A stretch of DNA of 28,668 nucleotides from an uncultured Clostridia bacterium (lineage in GTDB: Bacteria > Bacillota > Clostridia > Oscillospirales > Oscillospiraceae): positions 1 through 28,668 of the forward strand of contig CALLZZ010000090.1 of the NCBI GenBank assembly GCA_937858235.1, in the 5' to 3' direction. This document shows, one piece after another, positions 15,103 through 23,316 of this stretch. Below the pieces are notes generated by a model, which worked only from the letters and a program-made list of their open reading frames with translations, was not told the origin of the DNA and searched no databases. Position 1 is the stretch's first letter; each line of letters begins with the position of its first letter. Both the position numbers and the translations under genes were made by a program.

Positions 15103-16455
15103 TTGCATGCAAACAAAGAGCGGCTTATCCGTATTGGCAACGCAATTTTATCCGCTTCCCGCAACGAACTCTATCTCTCCATGCGCTTTCTGGATCTTGC
15201 GCTAAGCAGCTTAGGATACGAAATGAATTTGAATACATCCACCATTGGAACCGATGGTGTAAATATCCTCTACAATCCTACCTACCTGAAACGTCAGTAT
15301 TTAGACGATCTGGTGGTGCTGAACCGCACCTATCTCCATATGCTGCTGCACTGCATGTTTCGCCATGAGATCAACCGCCAAAATCGAGACCCTGTCCTGT
15401 GGGACATGTCCTGCGACATTGTGGTGGAATCCATTCTGGATACCGTTGAAGCCAAACCAGTGTCCATGGTCGTCCCCATGTTCCGGGAGGAAACCTATGA
15501 CCGACTCCGGGAAACTCTTTCGGTACTGACCGCAGAGGGCATCTATCGCGCTTTAGAGGGTGAACATATCCCCTATGATCAGCAGATCAACTATCATAAG
15601 TACTTTCACCGGGACGATCATCAGTTTTGGGGCAGTGATGAGAAAAATGAGAATCAGCAAGGCGGCGGTGAGACCGGAACCGGAAGCGATAAGCAGAAGG
15701 AATTATCGGATAAATGGACGGATATCTCGGAAAAAACGCAAACCAACATGGAAACTTTTTATGCAGAACACGGGAAAGAAGCCGGCACTCTGCTCCAGAA
15801 CATTTTGATCGAAAATCGAGAACGATATGATTATCGGCACTTTTTACGGCGGTTCCTCTCCTTGCGGGAGGAGATCAAAGTCGATCCCGATTCCTTTGAC
15901 TACGCCTTTTACAGCTACGGACTGGAGCTTTACGGCAACATTCCGTTGCTCGAACCGCTAGAGTACCAGGACAATCACAAAATCCATGATTTTGTGATTG
16001 TCATTGATACGTCTGATTCCTGCCGCGATGGAACGATCCAATCCTTTTTGGCAGAAACACGCGGAATTCTCAATCAAGAATCCCTTTTCTCCCAGGATAT
16101 AAACCTGCATATTATTCAAAACGATGCAACCGTTCAAATGGACACCATGCTTCATTCACCAGAAGACTTTCGTCAATTCAGCCAGAATTTTGTGGTAAAG
16201 GGCTATGGCGGTACCGATTTCCGGCCAGCCTTTGACTATGTAAACCGCTTAATTGAAACCGGACAGCTGGTGGATCTCAAGGGACTGCTGTATTTTACTG
16301 ACGGATTTGGCACCTATCCCAAACAACGCCCCCCTTACGAAACCGTGTTCATTTTTTTCCGCGATCAATACCAAGATACCAACGTTCCTCCTTGGGCCAT
16401 GAAAGTGATTCTGGGTCCTGAGGAATTGACTGAGGTGAAAGCACATGAATATTAA
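15103..16455 (+). CDS. VWA-like protein with N-terminal metallopeptidase-fold domain (DUF2201 type)
   Basis: The 450-residue protein starts at TTG 15103, supported by AGGAG 7 bases upstream and by a nearby ATG being out of frame. The N-terminal domain (to about 170) resembles the putative metallopeptidase domain of DUF2201 proteins: YLHMLLHCMFRHE gives H79, H83 and H88, and LWDMSCDIVVES follows. The Glu of a classic HExxH is replaced by Met, so catalysis is doubtful. A charged, Gly/Glu-rich linker follows at about 180-215. The VWA-like domain at about 295-445 keeps a full MIDAS: VIVIDTSDS (D302, S304, S306), GGTDF (T371, D372), FTDGFG (D400). In known MoxR/VWA systems the ATPase works with the VWA protein on metal centres or complex assembly. 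Its end overlaps the next gene's start by 11 bases. Confidence 0.88.
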   Translation: MHANKERLIRIGNAILSASRNELYLSMRFLDLALSSLGYEMNLNTSTIGTDGVNILYNPTYLKRQYLDDLVVLNRTYLHMLLHCMFRHEINRQNRDPVLWDMSCDIVVESILDTVEAKPVSMVVPMFREETYDRLRETLSVLTAEGIYRALEGEHIPYDQQINYHKYFHRDDHQFWGSDEKNENQQGGGETGTGSDKQKELSDKWTDISEKTQTNMETFYAEHGKEAGTLLQNILIENRERYDYRHFLRRFLSLREEIKVDPDSFDYAFYSYGLELYGNIPLLEPLEYQDNHKIHDFVIVIDTSDSCRDGTIQSFLAETRGILNQESLFSQDINLHIIQNDATVQMDTMLHSPEDFRQFSQNFVVKGYGGTDFRPAFDYVNRLIETGQLVDLKGLLYFTDGFGTYPKQRPPYETVFIFFRDQYQDTNVPPWAMKVILGPEELTEVKAHEY

Positions 16456-17953
16456 GCAAGCCAAGGAACAGCTTAAAGTGACTGTTCAGGCCTATCTGGC
16501 ACAGGATTCCTACGGGAACCCAGAAATTCCAGTTGTTGCTCAGCGTCCCATTCTACTCATGGGGCCTCCTGGCATCGGGAAAACAGCCATCGCACATCAG
16601 GCTGCTCAGGAATGTGGGATTGCCATTGTGTCTTACACCATGACCCATCACACCCGCCAAAGTGCCATCGGTCTCCCCAGCATTCAAACCGCCTCTTTCG
16701 GCGGGACAGAATTCCGCATTACAGAGTACACCATGAGCGAAATCGTTGCCAGCGTCTACCGCTCTATGGAGCAAACCGGACTACAAAATGGAATTCTCTT
16801 TTTGGACGAAATCAACTGCGTATCCGAAACCTTAGCCCCGGCAATGCTGCAATTCTTACAGTGCAAAACCTTCGGGAACCATCGAATCCCAGATGGCTGG
16901 ATCATCGTTGCTGCTGGCAACCCACCTGAATTCAATCGTTCTGTCCGGGACTTTGATACTGTGACCCTGGATCGGGTTCGTCGGATTGACATTGATGCTG
17001 ACTACGCAGTATGGAAAGAATACGCTTATTTGAGAAAGGTTCACAGCGCAATTCTGGCCTACTTGGACATAAAAAAGGATCACTTCTATCGGATTGAAAC
17101 TACCGTAGACGGCAAGCGTTTTGTCACTGCCAGGGGTTGGGCTGATCTTTCCCAGATGTTGTCCGTCAGCGAAACGTTAGATCTGCCTGTGGATGAATCT
17201 GTGATCGCTCAATACCTTCAACATCCGACCATTGCAAAGGATTTAGCTAATTATTTGATATTGTATCGGAAATATAAATTGGATTATGATGTATCCACCA
17301 TTCTGGCTGGGCAGATTCGAAGCACTACCGTACAAAAGCTCTTGGCAGCCCCTTTTGACGAGCGGTTCAGCGCCCTCTCGCTTCTGCTGGACGCACTGTT
17401 TCGGAGCTGTGGTGCGGCCAACGAAGCGGACGCTTTTGTGACCCAACTGCACGGGATTTTGCAGCCTTTGATCCAGCAGCTGAATGCTGGTACCCCCTGG
17501 AAAAGCGTTCTGGATCAAGCAATTGCAAAGTGTTCCTCGCAGCTGGAGCAGAACAAGCAAACCAGTCAGTTGGATCAAGCGATGCAAAACCGAATCCAGA
17601 AAATTATGAGTGCTTTGGAATCCTATTACGCAGCTTTGGAACAGGCTTCTGTGCCTACCAGTGCCATTGCTGCTGATTTGATTCGCTCCCACTTCCAGGT
17701 TCAGGTACAGGAACGAAAGGACGTGATTCTTGCCGCTTCAGAGCAGCTTAACCATGCCTTCCACTTCCTAGAAGAGGTATTTGATGAAGGACAAGAGCTT
17801 GTCATTTTCCTGACCGAGTTGACCATGAATCATCACAGCATGAAATTTATTAGCAAAAATGGCTGCGAACCCTATCATCACTATAATCGGCTTTTGTTAT
17901 TGGGCGGCCGGCAAGCTCAGATTTTAAAGGAACTAAGTTCCATAGAACAGTAA
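16445..17953 (+). CDS. MoxR-like AAA+ ATPase
   Basis: The 502-residue ATPase shows Walker A GPPGIGKT (residues 40-47), Walker B ILFLDE (D121, E122) and sensor-1 Asn in AAGNPPEFN (N159), then the arginine-rich LDRVRRIDID block and a lid. This arrangement fits the MoxR/dynein-related AAA_5 group. The C-terminal half, from about 250 on, is a long helical region rich in Gln and Leu with possible coiled-coil (SQLEQNKQTSQLDQAMQNRI). Its ATG overlaps the last codons of the VWA gene, so the two are translationally coupled and probably made in fixed ratio. By analogy to MoxR, RavA or CbbQ partners it should remodel a target with its VWA partner. The target is not evident. Confidence 0.9.
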   Translation: MNIKQAKEQLKVTVQAYLAQDSYGNPEIPVVAQRPILLMGPPGIGKTAIAHQAAQECGIAIVSYTMTHHTRQSAIGLPSIQTASFGGTEFRITEYTMSEIVASVYRSMEQTGLQNGILFLDEINCVSETLAPAMLQFLQCKTFGNHRIPDGWIIVAAGNPPEFNRSVRDFDTVTLDRVRRIDIDADYAVWKEYAYLRKVHSAILAYLDIKKDHFYRIETTVDGKRFVTARGWADLSQMLSVSETLDLPVDESVIAQYLQHPTIAKDLANYLILYRKYKLDYDVSTILAGQIRSTTVQKLLAAPFDERFSALSLLLDALFRSCGAANEADAFVTQLHGILQPLIQQLNAGTPWKSVLDQAIAKCSSQLEQNKQTSQLDQAMQNRIQKIMSALESYYAALEQASVPTSAIAADLIRSHFQVQVQERKDVILAASEQLNHAFHFLEEVFDEGQELVIFLTELTMNHHSMKFISKNGCEPYHHYNRLLLLGGRQAQILKELSSIEQ

Positions 17954-17971
17954 AAGAGAAAGGGGTATTTT

Positions 17972-18796
17972 ATGGACGTAAAACAGGTATGGGCCGTCTA
18001 TTTTAGTGGTACCGGAACCACTGAAAAAGTTGTCACTTCTATTGCCGCTTTCACAGCGGAGCATCTGCATGTCCCTAACGAAACACTTGACTTTACCCTC
18101 CCTGCTGCCAGAACACTGAACTATCAATTCTCCAGCGATGACTTAGTAATCTTTGGAACCCCGGTAATTGCTGGCAGAGTCCCCAATGTTCTGCTCCCAT
18201 TCTTAAATGGTCACTTCCAGGCGGAACAGTCCATGGCGGTACCGGTGGTGCTATACGGCAATCGTAATTTTGATGATGCTCTGATCGAACTGCGGGAAAT
18301 TTTGGAAGGAAATGGATTCCGCACCATTGCCGGCGGTGCCTTTATCGGCGAGCACTCTTTCTCCAAATCTCTGGCCGCCGGAAGACCTGATGCATCCGAT
18401 TTGAAGGAAGCCGCAGCGTTTTCCGGTAAAATTGCAGAAAAAGTGACTGGCCTCAACGAATTACCTTCGGAACCAGTCTTTGTAAGGGGACAGCTTCCGC
18501 TGAGTCCCTACTACACCCCGCGTGATCGCAACGGTGTCCATATTAACATCCTCAAAGTAAAACCAAAAACCAGTGAAAAGTGCACTCACTGCGGACTCTG
18601 TGCCGATGTCTGTCCCATGGGCTCTATCTCTAAAGAAGACGTAACCCGGTATAACGGCATCTGCATCAAATGTTGTGCCTGTGTAAAAAAGTGTCCCGTG
18701 GGCGCAAAGTACTACGATGATGAAGGGTATCTTTACCACCAGCACGAGCTGGAAGATCTCTACACCCGTCGGGCGGAACCAGAACTGTTTCTGTAA
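17972..18796 (+). CDS. EFR1-type flavodoxin-ferredoxin fusion protein
   Basis: The 274-residue protein has an N-terminal flavodoxin-like domain (about 1-160) with the FMN phosphate loop FSGTGTTEKV and VIFGTPVIAGRVPN. A C-terminal pair of [4Fe-4S] motifs follows: CTHCGLCADVCP (C204, C207, C210, C214) and CIKCCACVKKCP (C231, C234, C237, C241). Proteins of this layout are annotated EFR1 family and are probably two-cofactor electron carriers in anaerobes, with no fixed partner. It follows the AAA gene by 18 bases with AAAGGGG, and no terminator is visible between them, so it appears to be the fourth gene of the operon. Next to feoAB and an MntR-type regulator it could also belong to iron physiology. 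An extra Cys (C235) sits within the second motif. Confidence 0.92.
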   Translation: MDVKQVWAVYFSGTGTTEKVVTSIAAFTAEHLHVPNETLDFTLPAARTLNYQFSSDDLVIFGTPVIAGRVPNVLLPFLNGHFQAEQSMAVPVVLYGNRNFDDALIELREILEGNGFRTIAGGAFIGEHSFSKSLAAGRPDASDLKEAAAFSGKIAEKVTGLNELPSEPVFVRGQLPLSPYYTPRDRNGVHINILKVKPKTSEKCTHCGLCADVCPMGSISKEDVTRYNGICIKCCACVKKCPVGAKYYDDEGYLYHQHELEDLYTRRAEPELFL

Positions 18797-18816
18797 CAAA
18801 AACTGATTCTCTCTGT

Positions 18817-18864
18817 AAATCGATCACTGGTAATGATCTTAAGATCATTACCAGTGATCGATTT
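18817..18864. repeat. 48-bp perfect palindrome between convergent genes
   Basis: Two 24-base arms (AAATCGATCACTGGTAATGA... and its exact complement) meet at 18840/18841 with no loop. The right arm contains the last five codons and stop (E-I-D-H-W-stop) of the MntR-like gene; the left arm is an inverted copy in the space after the ferredoxin gene. There is no U tract on either side. It can act as a bidirectional transcript-end structure or an operator, or it can be the product of an inverted duplication. Confidence 0.95.
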
Positions 18865-19285
18865 CATTGTTCAAAAACTTGGTCAGTACATCCAGATTTT
18901 CTACGGTTATGCGATCTAAAAAATGCTCTATTTTTTCCACCTGCTCCAACTGATCCAAAGATTTGTTCAGTGTACACAAAAATCTTCTAATAACCTCATG
19001 GCGGTAAAGCAGATAGCGACCGGCTTCCCAGCCTTTCTCTGTCAGGTGAACAAACCCGTACTTTTCCGCCTGAATATACCCGGCACGGTTCAGTTGCTGA
19101 ATCATTTTTGTTGCAGAAGGTGGTTTTACATGGAGTTTTTTTGACAACTCCCCCGTTCGAACCCCTTTGTTTTCCTCCGCCATACGACAGATCATTTCTA
19201 GGTAATCCTCCATGGCCGTGGTCAGCCCACCTGTTTCATTGATCTGGTAGCCTTTCAAAGTATAAAACTCATCCTTGTTCCCCAT
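18848..19285 (-). CDS. MntR/DtxR-family metal-dependent transcriptional regulator
   Basis: The 145-residue protein has an N-terminal winged helix (TGELSKKLHVKPPSATKMIQ then QLNRAGYIQAEKYGFVHLTE) and a dimerisation/metal domain, without the SH3 domain of DtxR. Residues equal to B. subtilis MntR ligands D8, E11, H77, E99, E102 and H103 are all present (MEDYLE with D27 and E30; YRHEVIRRFL; VEKIEHFLD). This is strong support for Mn/Fe sensing. The start chosen is the ATG at 19285 with GAGGGG upstream; it has about 20 more residues before the helix-turn-helix than MntR. It is divergent from feoAB, its probable target, and its last codons lie inside the 48-bp palindrome. Whether it senses iron or manganese cannot be told from sequence. 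Confidence 0.9.
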   Translation of the reverse strand: MGNKDEFYTLKGYQINETGGLTTAMEDYLEMICRMAEENKGVRTGELSKKLHVKPPSATKMIQQLNRAGYIQAEKYGFVHLTEKGWEAGRYLLYRHEVIRRFLCTLNKSLDQLEQVEKIEHFLDRITVENLDVLTKFLNNEIDHW

Positions 19286-19402
19286 CAAAATCCCCTCTTA
19301 TTCTCTGAAATCAAACACCTTGTAACGAATTTTCAGGGCGCAGAATATCATGTGATTAGAAAGTTTGCTTATCCTAAAACCTATTCGAAAGGGGTTATCA
19401 TT
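19286..19402. promoter_or_regulatory. Divergent regulatory region between the MntR-like gene and feoA
   Basis: This 117-base gap must hold promoters for both directions. TTAG...CTAA ends at 19356-19377 form a very imperfect inverted repeat, which might be a degenerate DtxR-type operator. No clean -35/-10 pair is seen for feoA. Confidence 0.3.
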
Positions 19403-19663
19403 ATGAGTCAACCGGTCAGTCTGAACGACATGCGCCCAGGGCAGAGCGCAATTGTCAGTGAACTGCACTCTACCGGCAGCATGCGCCGCCGTTTACTAGA
19501 TATTGGCCTAATCAAAAACACCACCGTCGAGTGCCTTGGCCGAAGCCCAGGCGGAGACCCCTCTGCATTTCTGATCCGTGGCGCAGTAATCGCCATACGC
19601 TCGGAGGACTGCAAGGATATCTTCATCCATACCGCACCTGTGAGGGACGCGGCATGGGGTTGA
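19403..19663 (+). CDS. feoA: Ferrous iron transport protein A
   Basis: FeoA is a small SH3-like cytoplasmic protein needed for FeoB-dependent Fe(II) uptake. The 86-residue protein starts at the ATG 19403 after GAAAGGGG. The family pattern is clear: SLNDMRPGQSAIVSELHSTG, MRRRLLDIGLIKNTTVECLG, SPGGDPSAFLIRGAVIAIR. An upstream in-frame start at 19352 would add 17 residues without a ribosome site. It overlaps feoB by 10 bases, so the two are coupled. Transcribed away from the MntR-like regulator. Confidence 0.96.
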   Translation: MSQPVSLNDMRPGQSAIVSELHSTGSMRRRLLDIGLIKNTTVECLGRSPGGDPSAFLIRGAVIAIRSEDCKDIFIHTAPVRDAAWG

Positions 19664-21798
19664 CCAACAGTTCCATTGGCATCAATGCCATTGATTCCGG
19701 CCTTGTTATCAAAAAGCGAGCGTCAAACGACAAGGTAATTGCCCTTGCCGGGAATCCAAATGTAGGAAAAAGCACTGTGTTTAACAGCTTAACAGGTATG
19801 AATCAACATACTGGTAACTGGCCTGGAAAAACGGTTGCCAATGCCCAAGGATACTGCGCAACCAAGGATCACACCTATGTTATGGTGGATATTCCAGGAA
19901 CCTATTCCCTTATGGCGCATTCTGCAGAAGAAGAAGTGGCGCGAAACTTCATCTGTTTCGGCGCTCTGGATGCGGTGGTTGTCCTTTGTGACGCCACCTG
20001 TCTGGAACGCAATTTAAATCTGGTACTCCAGACCATTGAAATCTCTCCAAATGTTGTTGTCTGCGTCAACTTAATGGATGAGGCCAAGCGGAAAAACATT
20101 AAAATTAACCTCTCCGCACTCTCTAAAAACCTTGGCGTTCCAGTCGTGGGAACAGTGGCGCGAAAGAAAAAGAGCCTCGCTCATTTAATGAGCACCCTGG
20201 ATCAGGTGATTGACGGTACCATACAACCTAAGCCCCTAGCCATTCGCTACCCAGAGGACATTGAACGAGCCATCGGGTTCCTTCAACCATTATTAGAGCA
20301 GCGGGTTGGCGGTCTCCTGAACAGCAGATGGTTAAGCTTAAAGCTGCTTGATCAGGACAAATCCCTGATTGAAGAAATCAGTTCCTATCTTGGCCCAGAA
20401 TTTCTGCAAGAACCAGAGATCGCTTCCGCTCTGACGCAGGCCATTGGTCAACTTCAGCAGGCCGGCATCAGTCGGGAACAATTAAAAGATGCAATTGTTT
20501 CTACTCTTGTAACCACCGCTGAGCGTTTGTGTGTCGATACGGTTACATATGAAAAAGAAACCTACAACGCCTTTGATCGCAAAATAGACCGCATACTCAC
20601 CAGCAAACGAACCGGATACCCTATTATGATACTACTCCTAGCCGTAGTGTTCTGGATTACCATCACCGGAGCCAACTATCCTTCCCAGCTTTTATCGGAT
20701 GGCCTATTCTGGATACAGGATCGCTTAACGGATTTGTTCCACTATCTCAATGCGCCGGAATGGTTGCACGGACTCCTCGTGCTTGGCATGTATCGTGTGT
20801 TGGCGTGGGTTGTTTCCGTTATGCTGCCGCCTATGGCGATTTTCTTTCCGCTCTTTACCATCTTGGAGGACGCCGGTTACCTCCCCAGAATAGCGTACAA
20901 TCTTGATAAGCCCTTTAAACGCTGCTGTGCTTGTGGCAAACAGGCGCTTACTATGTGCATGGGCTTCGGCTGCAATGCAGCGGGCATCGTCGGCTGTAGG
21001 ATTATTGACTCTCCTCGCGAGCGTCTTTTGGCCATTCTCACCAACAATTTTGTGCCCTGTAATGGTCGTTTTCCGACCCTCATTGCTATCTTAACCATGT
21101 TCTTTGTCGGCGTAACTGGTGGCATATTCTCTTCACTGCTCTCCGCGCTGCTTTTAACCGCTGCTATTTTACTGGGGATCTTTGTCACATTCGCTGTTAC
21201 AAAACTGCTCTCCAAAACGCTTTTGAAAGGTGTCCCCTCCTCCTTCACCCTAGAACTGCCACCTTATCGAAAGCCTCAATTTGCACGGGTTATCGTTAGC
21301 TCTATCTTCGACCGAACACTTTTCGTATTAGGCAGAGCAATTATCATTGCTGCACCTGCCGGCGTGGTGATCTGGCTCATGGCAAATATCATGGTAGACG
21401 GTGCCACCTTGCTCAATCTCTGCGCCGGTTTTTTAGATCCCTTTGCACAACTGATGGGGTTGGATGGTGTCATTCTCATCGCATTTATTCTGGGGTTCCC
21501 TGCCAACGAAATTGTAATTCCCATCATTATCATGGCTTACATGGCTCAGGGGAGCATCCTGGAATTAGAAAGTTTAGCTGAAATGAAGCAGCTATTTGTG
21601 GCTCATGGATGGACCTGGATTACCGCGATTTCTACCATGCTCTTCTCACTGATGCACTGGCCGTGCTCGACCACGTTAATAACAATCAAAAAAGAGACCG
21701 GAAGTTGGAAGTGGACCGCGTTAGCTGTTGTAATTCCAACCATCATTGGAATTACTGGCTGCATCCTGTTTGCCACTGTGGCAAAGCTATTTCTGTAA
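19654..21798 (+). CDS. feoB: Ferrous iron transport protein B (GTPase permease)
   Basis: FeoB is the inner-membrane Fe(II) transporter with a cytoplasmic G domain. I chose the ATG at 19654, overlapping the feoA stop and preceded by GAGGG; this gives 714 residues. The in-frame extension back to 19531 lies inside feoA and is not credible. G-protein motifs are AGNPNVGKST (G1), DIPGTYS (G3) and NLMDEA (G4). About 36 residues precede G1, somewhat more than usual. A helical GDI-like region follows to ~310, and then the membrane part with FFPLFTILEDAGYLPRIAYN, CMGFGCNAAGIVGCR, NNFVPCNGRFP and HWPCSTTLITIKKET. The conserved gate cysteines are present. It should import iron under anaerobic conditions and be repressed by the adjacent regulator when metal is replete. 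Confidence 0.97.
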   Translation: MGLTNSSIGINAIDSGLVIKKRASNDKVIALAGNPNVGKSTVFNSLTGMNQHTGNWPGKTVANAQGYCATKDHTYVMVDIPGTYSLMAHSAEEEVARNFICFGALDAVVVLCDATCLERNLNLVLQTIEISPNVVVCVNLMDEAKRKNIKINLSALSKNLGVPVVGTVARKKKSLAHLMSTLDQVIDGTIQPKPLAIRYPEDIERAIGFLQPLLEQRVGGLLNSRWLSLKLLDQDKSLIEEISSYLGPEFLQEPEIASALTQAIGQLQQAGISREQLKDAIVSTLVTTAERLCVDTVTYEKETYNAFDRKIDRILTSKRTGYPIMILLLAVVFWITITGANYPSQLLSDGLFWIQDRLTDLFHYLNAPEWLHGLLVLGMYRVLAWVVSVMLPPMAIFFPLFTILEDAGYLPRIAYNLDKPFKRCCACGKQALTMCMGFGCNAAGIVGCRIIDSPRERLLAILTNNFVPCNGRFPTLIAILTMFFVGVTGGIFSSLLSALLLTAAILLGIFVTFAVTKLLSKTLLKGVPSSFTLELPPYRKPQFARVIVSSIFDRTLFVLGRAIIIAAPAGVVIWLMANIMVDGATLLNLCAGFLDPFAQLMGLDGVILIAFILGFPANEIVIPIIIMAYMAQGSILELESLAEMKQLFVAHGWTWITAISTMLFSLMHWPCSTTLITIKKETGSWKWTALAVVIPTIIGITGCILFATVAKLFL

Positions 21799-21913
21799 CC
21801 TATGTGCACCACTCCCCTGCTGTTTTTCTCAGACAGGAACAAAACGACAAAAATCAAAGTATTGTCTCAGTGTACACACGCATAAACTGTCTCTGAGATG
21901 GAGCGTGATCGTA

Positions 21914-22588
21914 ATGAAAAAAAGGAAACCATTGATTTTGTTATCTCTAGCCGCCACCAATCCTCCTACTTACAGGAAGGCCATCCACTCTGCGGGAGGG
22001 ACTCCGATCGGTGGTTATCTCCCGGAATGTGAGACTCCAGACAGTTTTGACGGACTCCTGTTGGGTGGTGGCGGTGATTTAGACCCAAACTGGTACGGAG
22101 AGGTAAACCGCGCTTCCGATACACTGGATCACAGACGGGATGAGTTAGAGCATGAACTCATAAAAAAAGCCATTGCGTTAGAAATACCGATTCTGGGGAT
22201 TTGCCGCGGAATACAGATTCTAACCGGCATGTTAGGCGGCACGCTTATTCAAGACCTGGGTGTTGTGCACAGCATGACAGAAGAATCCTATCGCCTACAT
22301 GCGGCATACGCGAAAGCTGGGTCCAGAATAGAAACGCTCTATGGGAAAAGCATCGTGATCAACAGCGGACATCATCAGGCTGTTAAACGACTAGCACCTG
22401 GCTTTATAGCAACTCAATGGTCTTGTGATGGGGTCATTGAGGCAATGGAACACGAAACGCTGCCTATCTTAGGCGTTCAGTGGCACCCAGAGCAAATGTG
22501 TACCCCCTCGCCAACGCAACAATCTGCAAACGGAATGCTTTTGTTTTATGATTTTATAGCATGCTGCGCAAAGCGGATCTCCGACTGA
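21914..22588 (+). CDS. Gamma-glutamyl-gamma-aminobutyrate hydrolase-like protein (peptidase C26)
   Basis: The 224-residue protein belongs to the class-I glutamine amidotransferase-like hydrolases that cleave gamma-glutamyl amides (PuuD-like). Visible are LLLGGGGDLDPNWYGE, the nucleophile block PILGICRGIQILTGMLGGTL with C97, SGHHQAVKRLA, and VQWHPEQ with H191 and E193, so the catalytic triad is complete. The ATG at 21914 has GGAG about 8-10 bases upstream; longer in-frame forms run into the feoB end and are rejected. It sits 115 bases after feoB, without a strong terminator between, and converges on the uracil-DNA glycosylase. The substrate (gamma-Glu-GABA, or a gamma-glutamyl peptide) is not determined by sequence. 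Confidence 0.93.
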   Translation: MKKRKPLILLSLAATNPPTYRKAIHSAGGTPIGGYLPECETPDSFDGLLLGGGGDLDPNWYGEVNRASDTLDHRRDELEHELIKKAIALEIPILGICRGIQILTGMLGGTLIQDLGVVHSMTEESYRLHAAYAKAGSRIETLYGKSIVINSGHHQAVKRLAPGFIATQWSCDGVIEAMEHETLPILGVQWHPEQMCTPSPTQQSANGMLLFYDFIACCAKRISD

Positions 22589-22608
22589 ATCTGTTTAACC
22601 TATGATAG

Positions 22609-23202
22609 TCATTTCTGTATTCTGTATGGCACTTGTTCATAGACTTCAGGACAAATTTCCTTAATCTTTGCCTGAATGCTCTTGAGATCATCGAACGTAT
22701 CTGGGCGTTTGCTGAGATCCCGCAACAGGGCAGATGGATGGTAGAGCGCAGTCATCCAGAAGTTTTTCTTGTGTACCCACTGTCCATGCTCCCTGGTGAT
22801 CTTAAAGTCAGATCGGATCAAACGGCAGGCCGAAATGCGTCCCAGGCAAACGATAATTTTAGGTTTAACCAACTCAATCTGCTCCTGTAAATACTGAATG
22901 CACGTATCTTGCTCTTCTGTCAATGGATCCCGGTTGCGTGGCGGACGACACTTAACAATATTTGCAATGTAGTAGCGGCTCCGATCCAGATCAATAATCT
23001 CAAGTATCTGACTGAGGAGCTGCCCCGCTGGCCCAACAAAAGGAATTCCGGTCAGATCTTCTTGTTCTCCAGGCCCTTCACCGATAAACATAATTTCAGC
23101 ATTTGGATTCCCATCGCCAAACACCAGATTTGTACGTGTGGTTCCCAAGGAACAGGCCTGACAGGTTTGACAGGTTTGATGCAATGTCTCAAGCTCATTC
23201 AT
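22609..23202 (-). CDS. Uracil-DNA glycosylase, family 4 (Fe-S type)
   Basis: This enzyme removes uracil from DNA, the first step of base excision repair. The ATG at 23202 follows AGGAGGAAAGAT, giving 197 residues. Motif A is MFIGEGPGEQED, then GIPFVGPAGQLL, and motif B is ALYHPSALLR. Fe-S ligand cysteines of family 4 appear at the N-terminus (C14 and C17 in CQACSLGTTRT), in NIVKCRPPRNRDP and in PKIIVCLGRISAC. An extra C11 arises from a small in-frame tandem repeat just before C14. The frame upstream of 23202 (to 23253) lacks a ribosome site. The gene is convergent with the C26 hydrolase, 20 bases apart, and divergent from the tRNA-Leu. Confidence 0.93.
   Translation of the reverse strand: MNELETLHQTCQTCQACSLGTTRTNLVFGDGNPNAEIMFIGEGPGEQEDLTGIPFVGPAGQLLSQILEIIDLDRSRYYIANIVKCRPPRNRDPLTEEQDTCIQYLQEQIELVKPKIIVCLGRISACRLIRSDFKITREHGQWVHKKNFWMTALYHPSALLRDLSKRPDTFDDLKSIQAKIKEICPEVYEQVPYRIQK
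23152..23178. repeat. Three 9-bp tandem repeats encoding Q-T/A-C in the glycosylase N-terminus
   Basis: ACAGGCCTG, ACAGGTTTG and ACAGGTTTG follow each other directly. On the coding strand they give QTC-QTC-QAC, so the number of repeats sets how many CxxC pairs stand before the Fe-S domain. Confidence 0.85.
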
Positions 23203-23316
23203 ATCTTTCCTCCTGCGGTTTTTAAAAGCATAATCTTTTCTTAATTTTAGCATAGTGACAGTTAAGAAGAAAGACTTTATAAATTTTCAAAAAACAACAA
23301 AAGTAGCAAAAAATTC

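Noticed and set aside
19531..19653. N-terminal extension of FeoB
   Set aside because: It lies wholly within feoA in another frame and has no ribosome site; the ATG at 19654 overlapping the feoA stop is better.
21799..21913. Weak inverted repeats (TCTCAG/CTGAGA) after feoB as a terminator or riboswitch
   Set aside because: The arms are only 6 bases with a long loop and no U tract; not enough to call.
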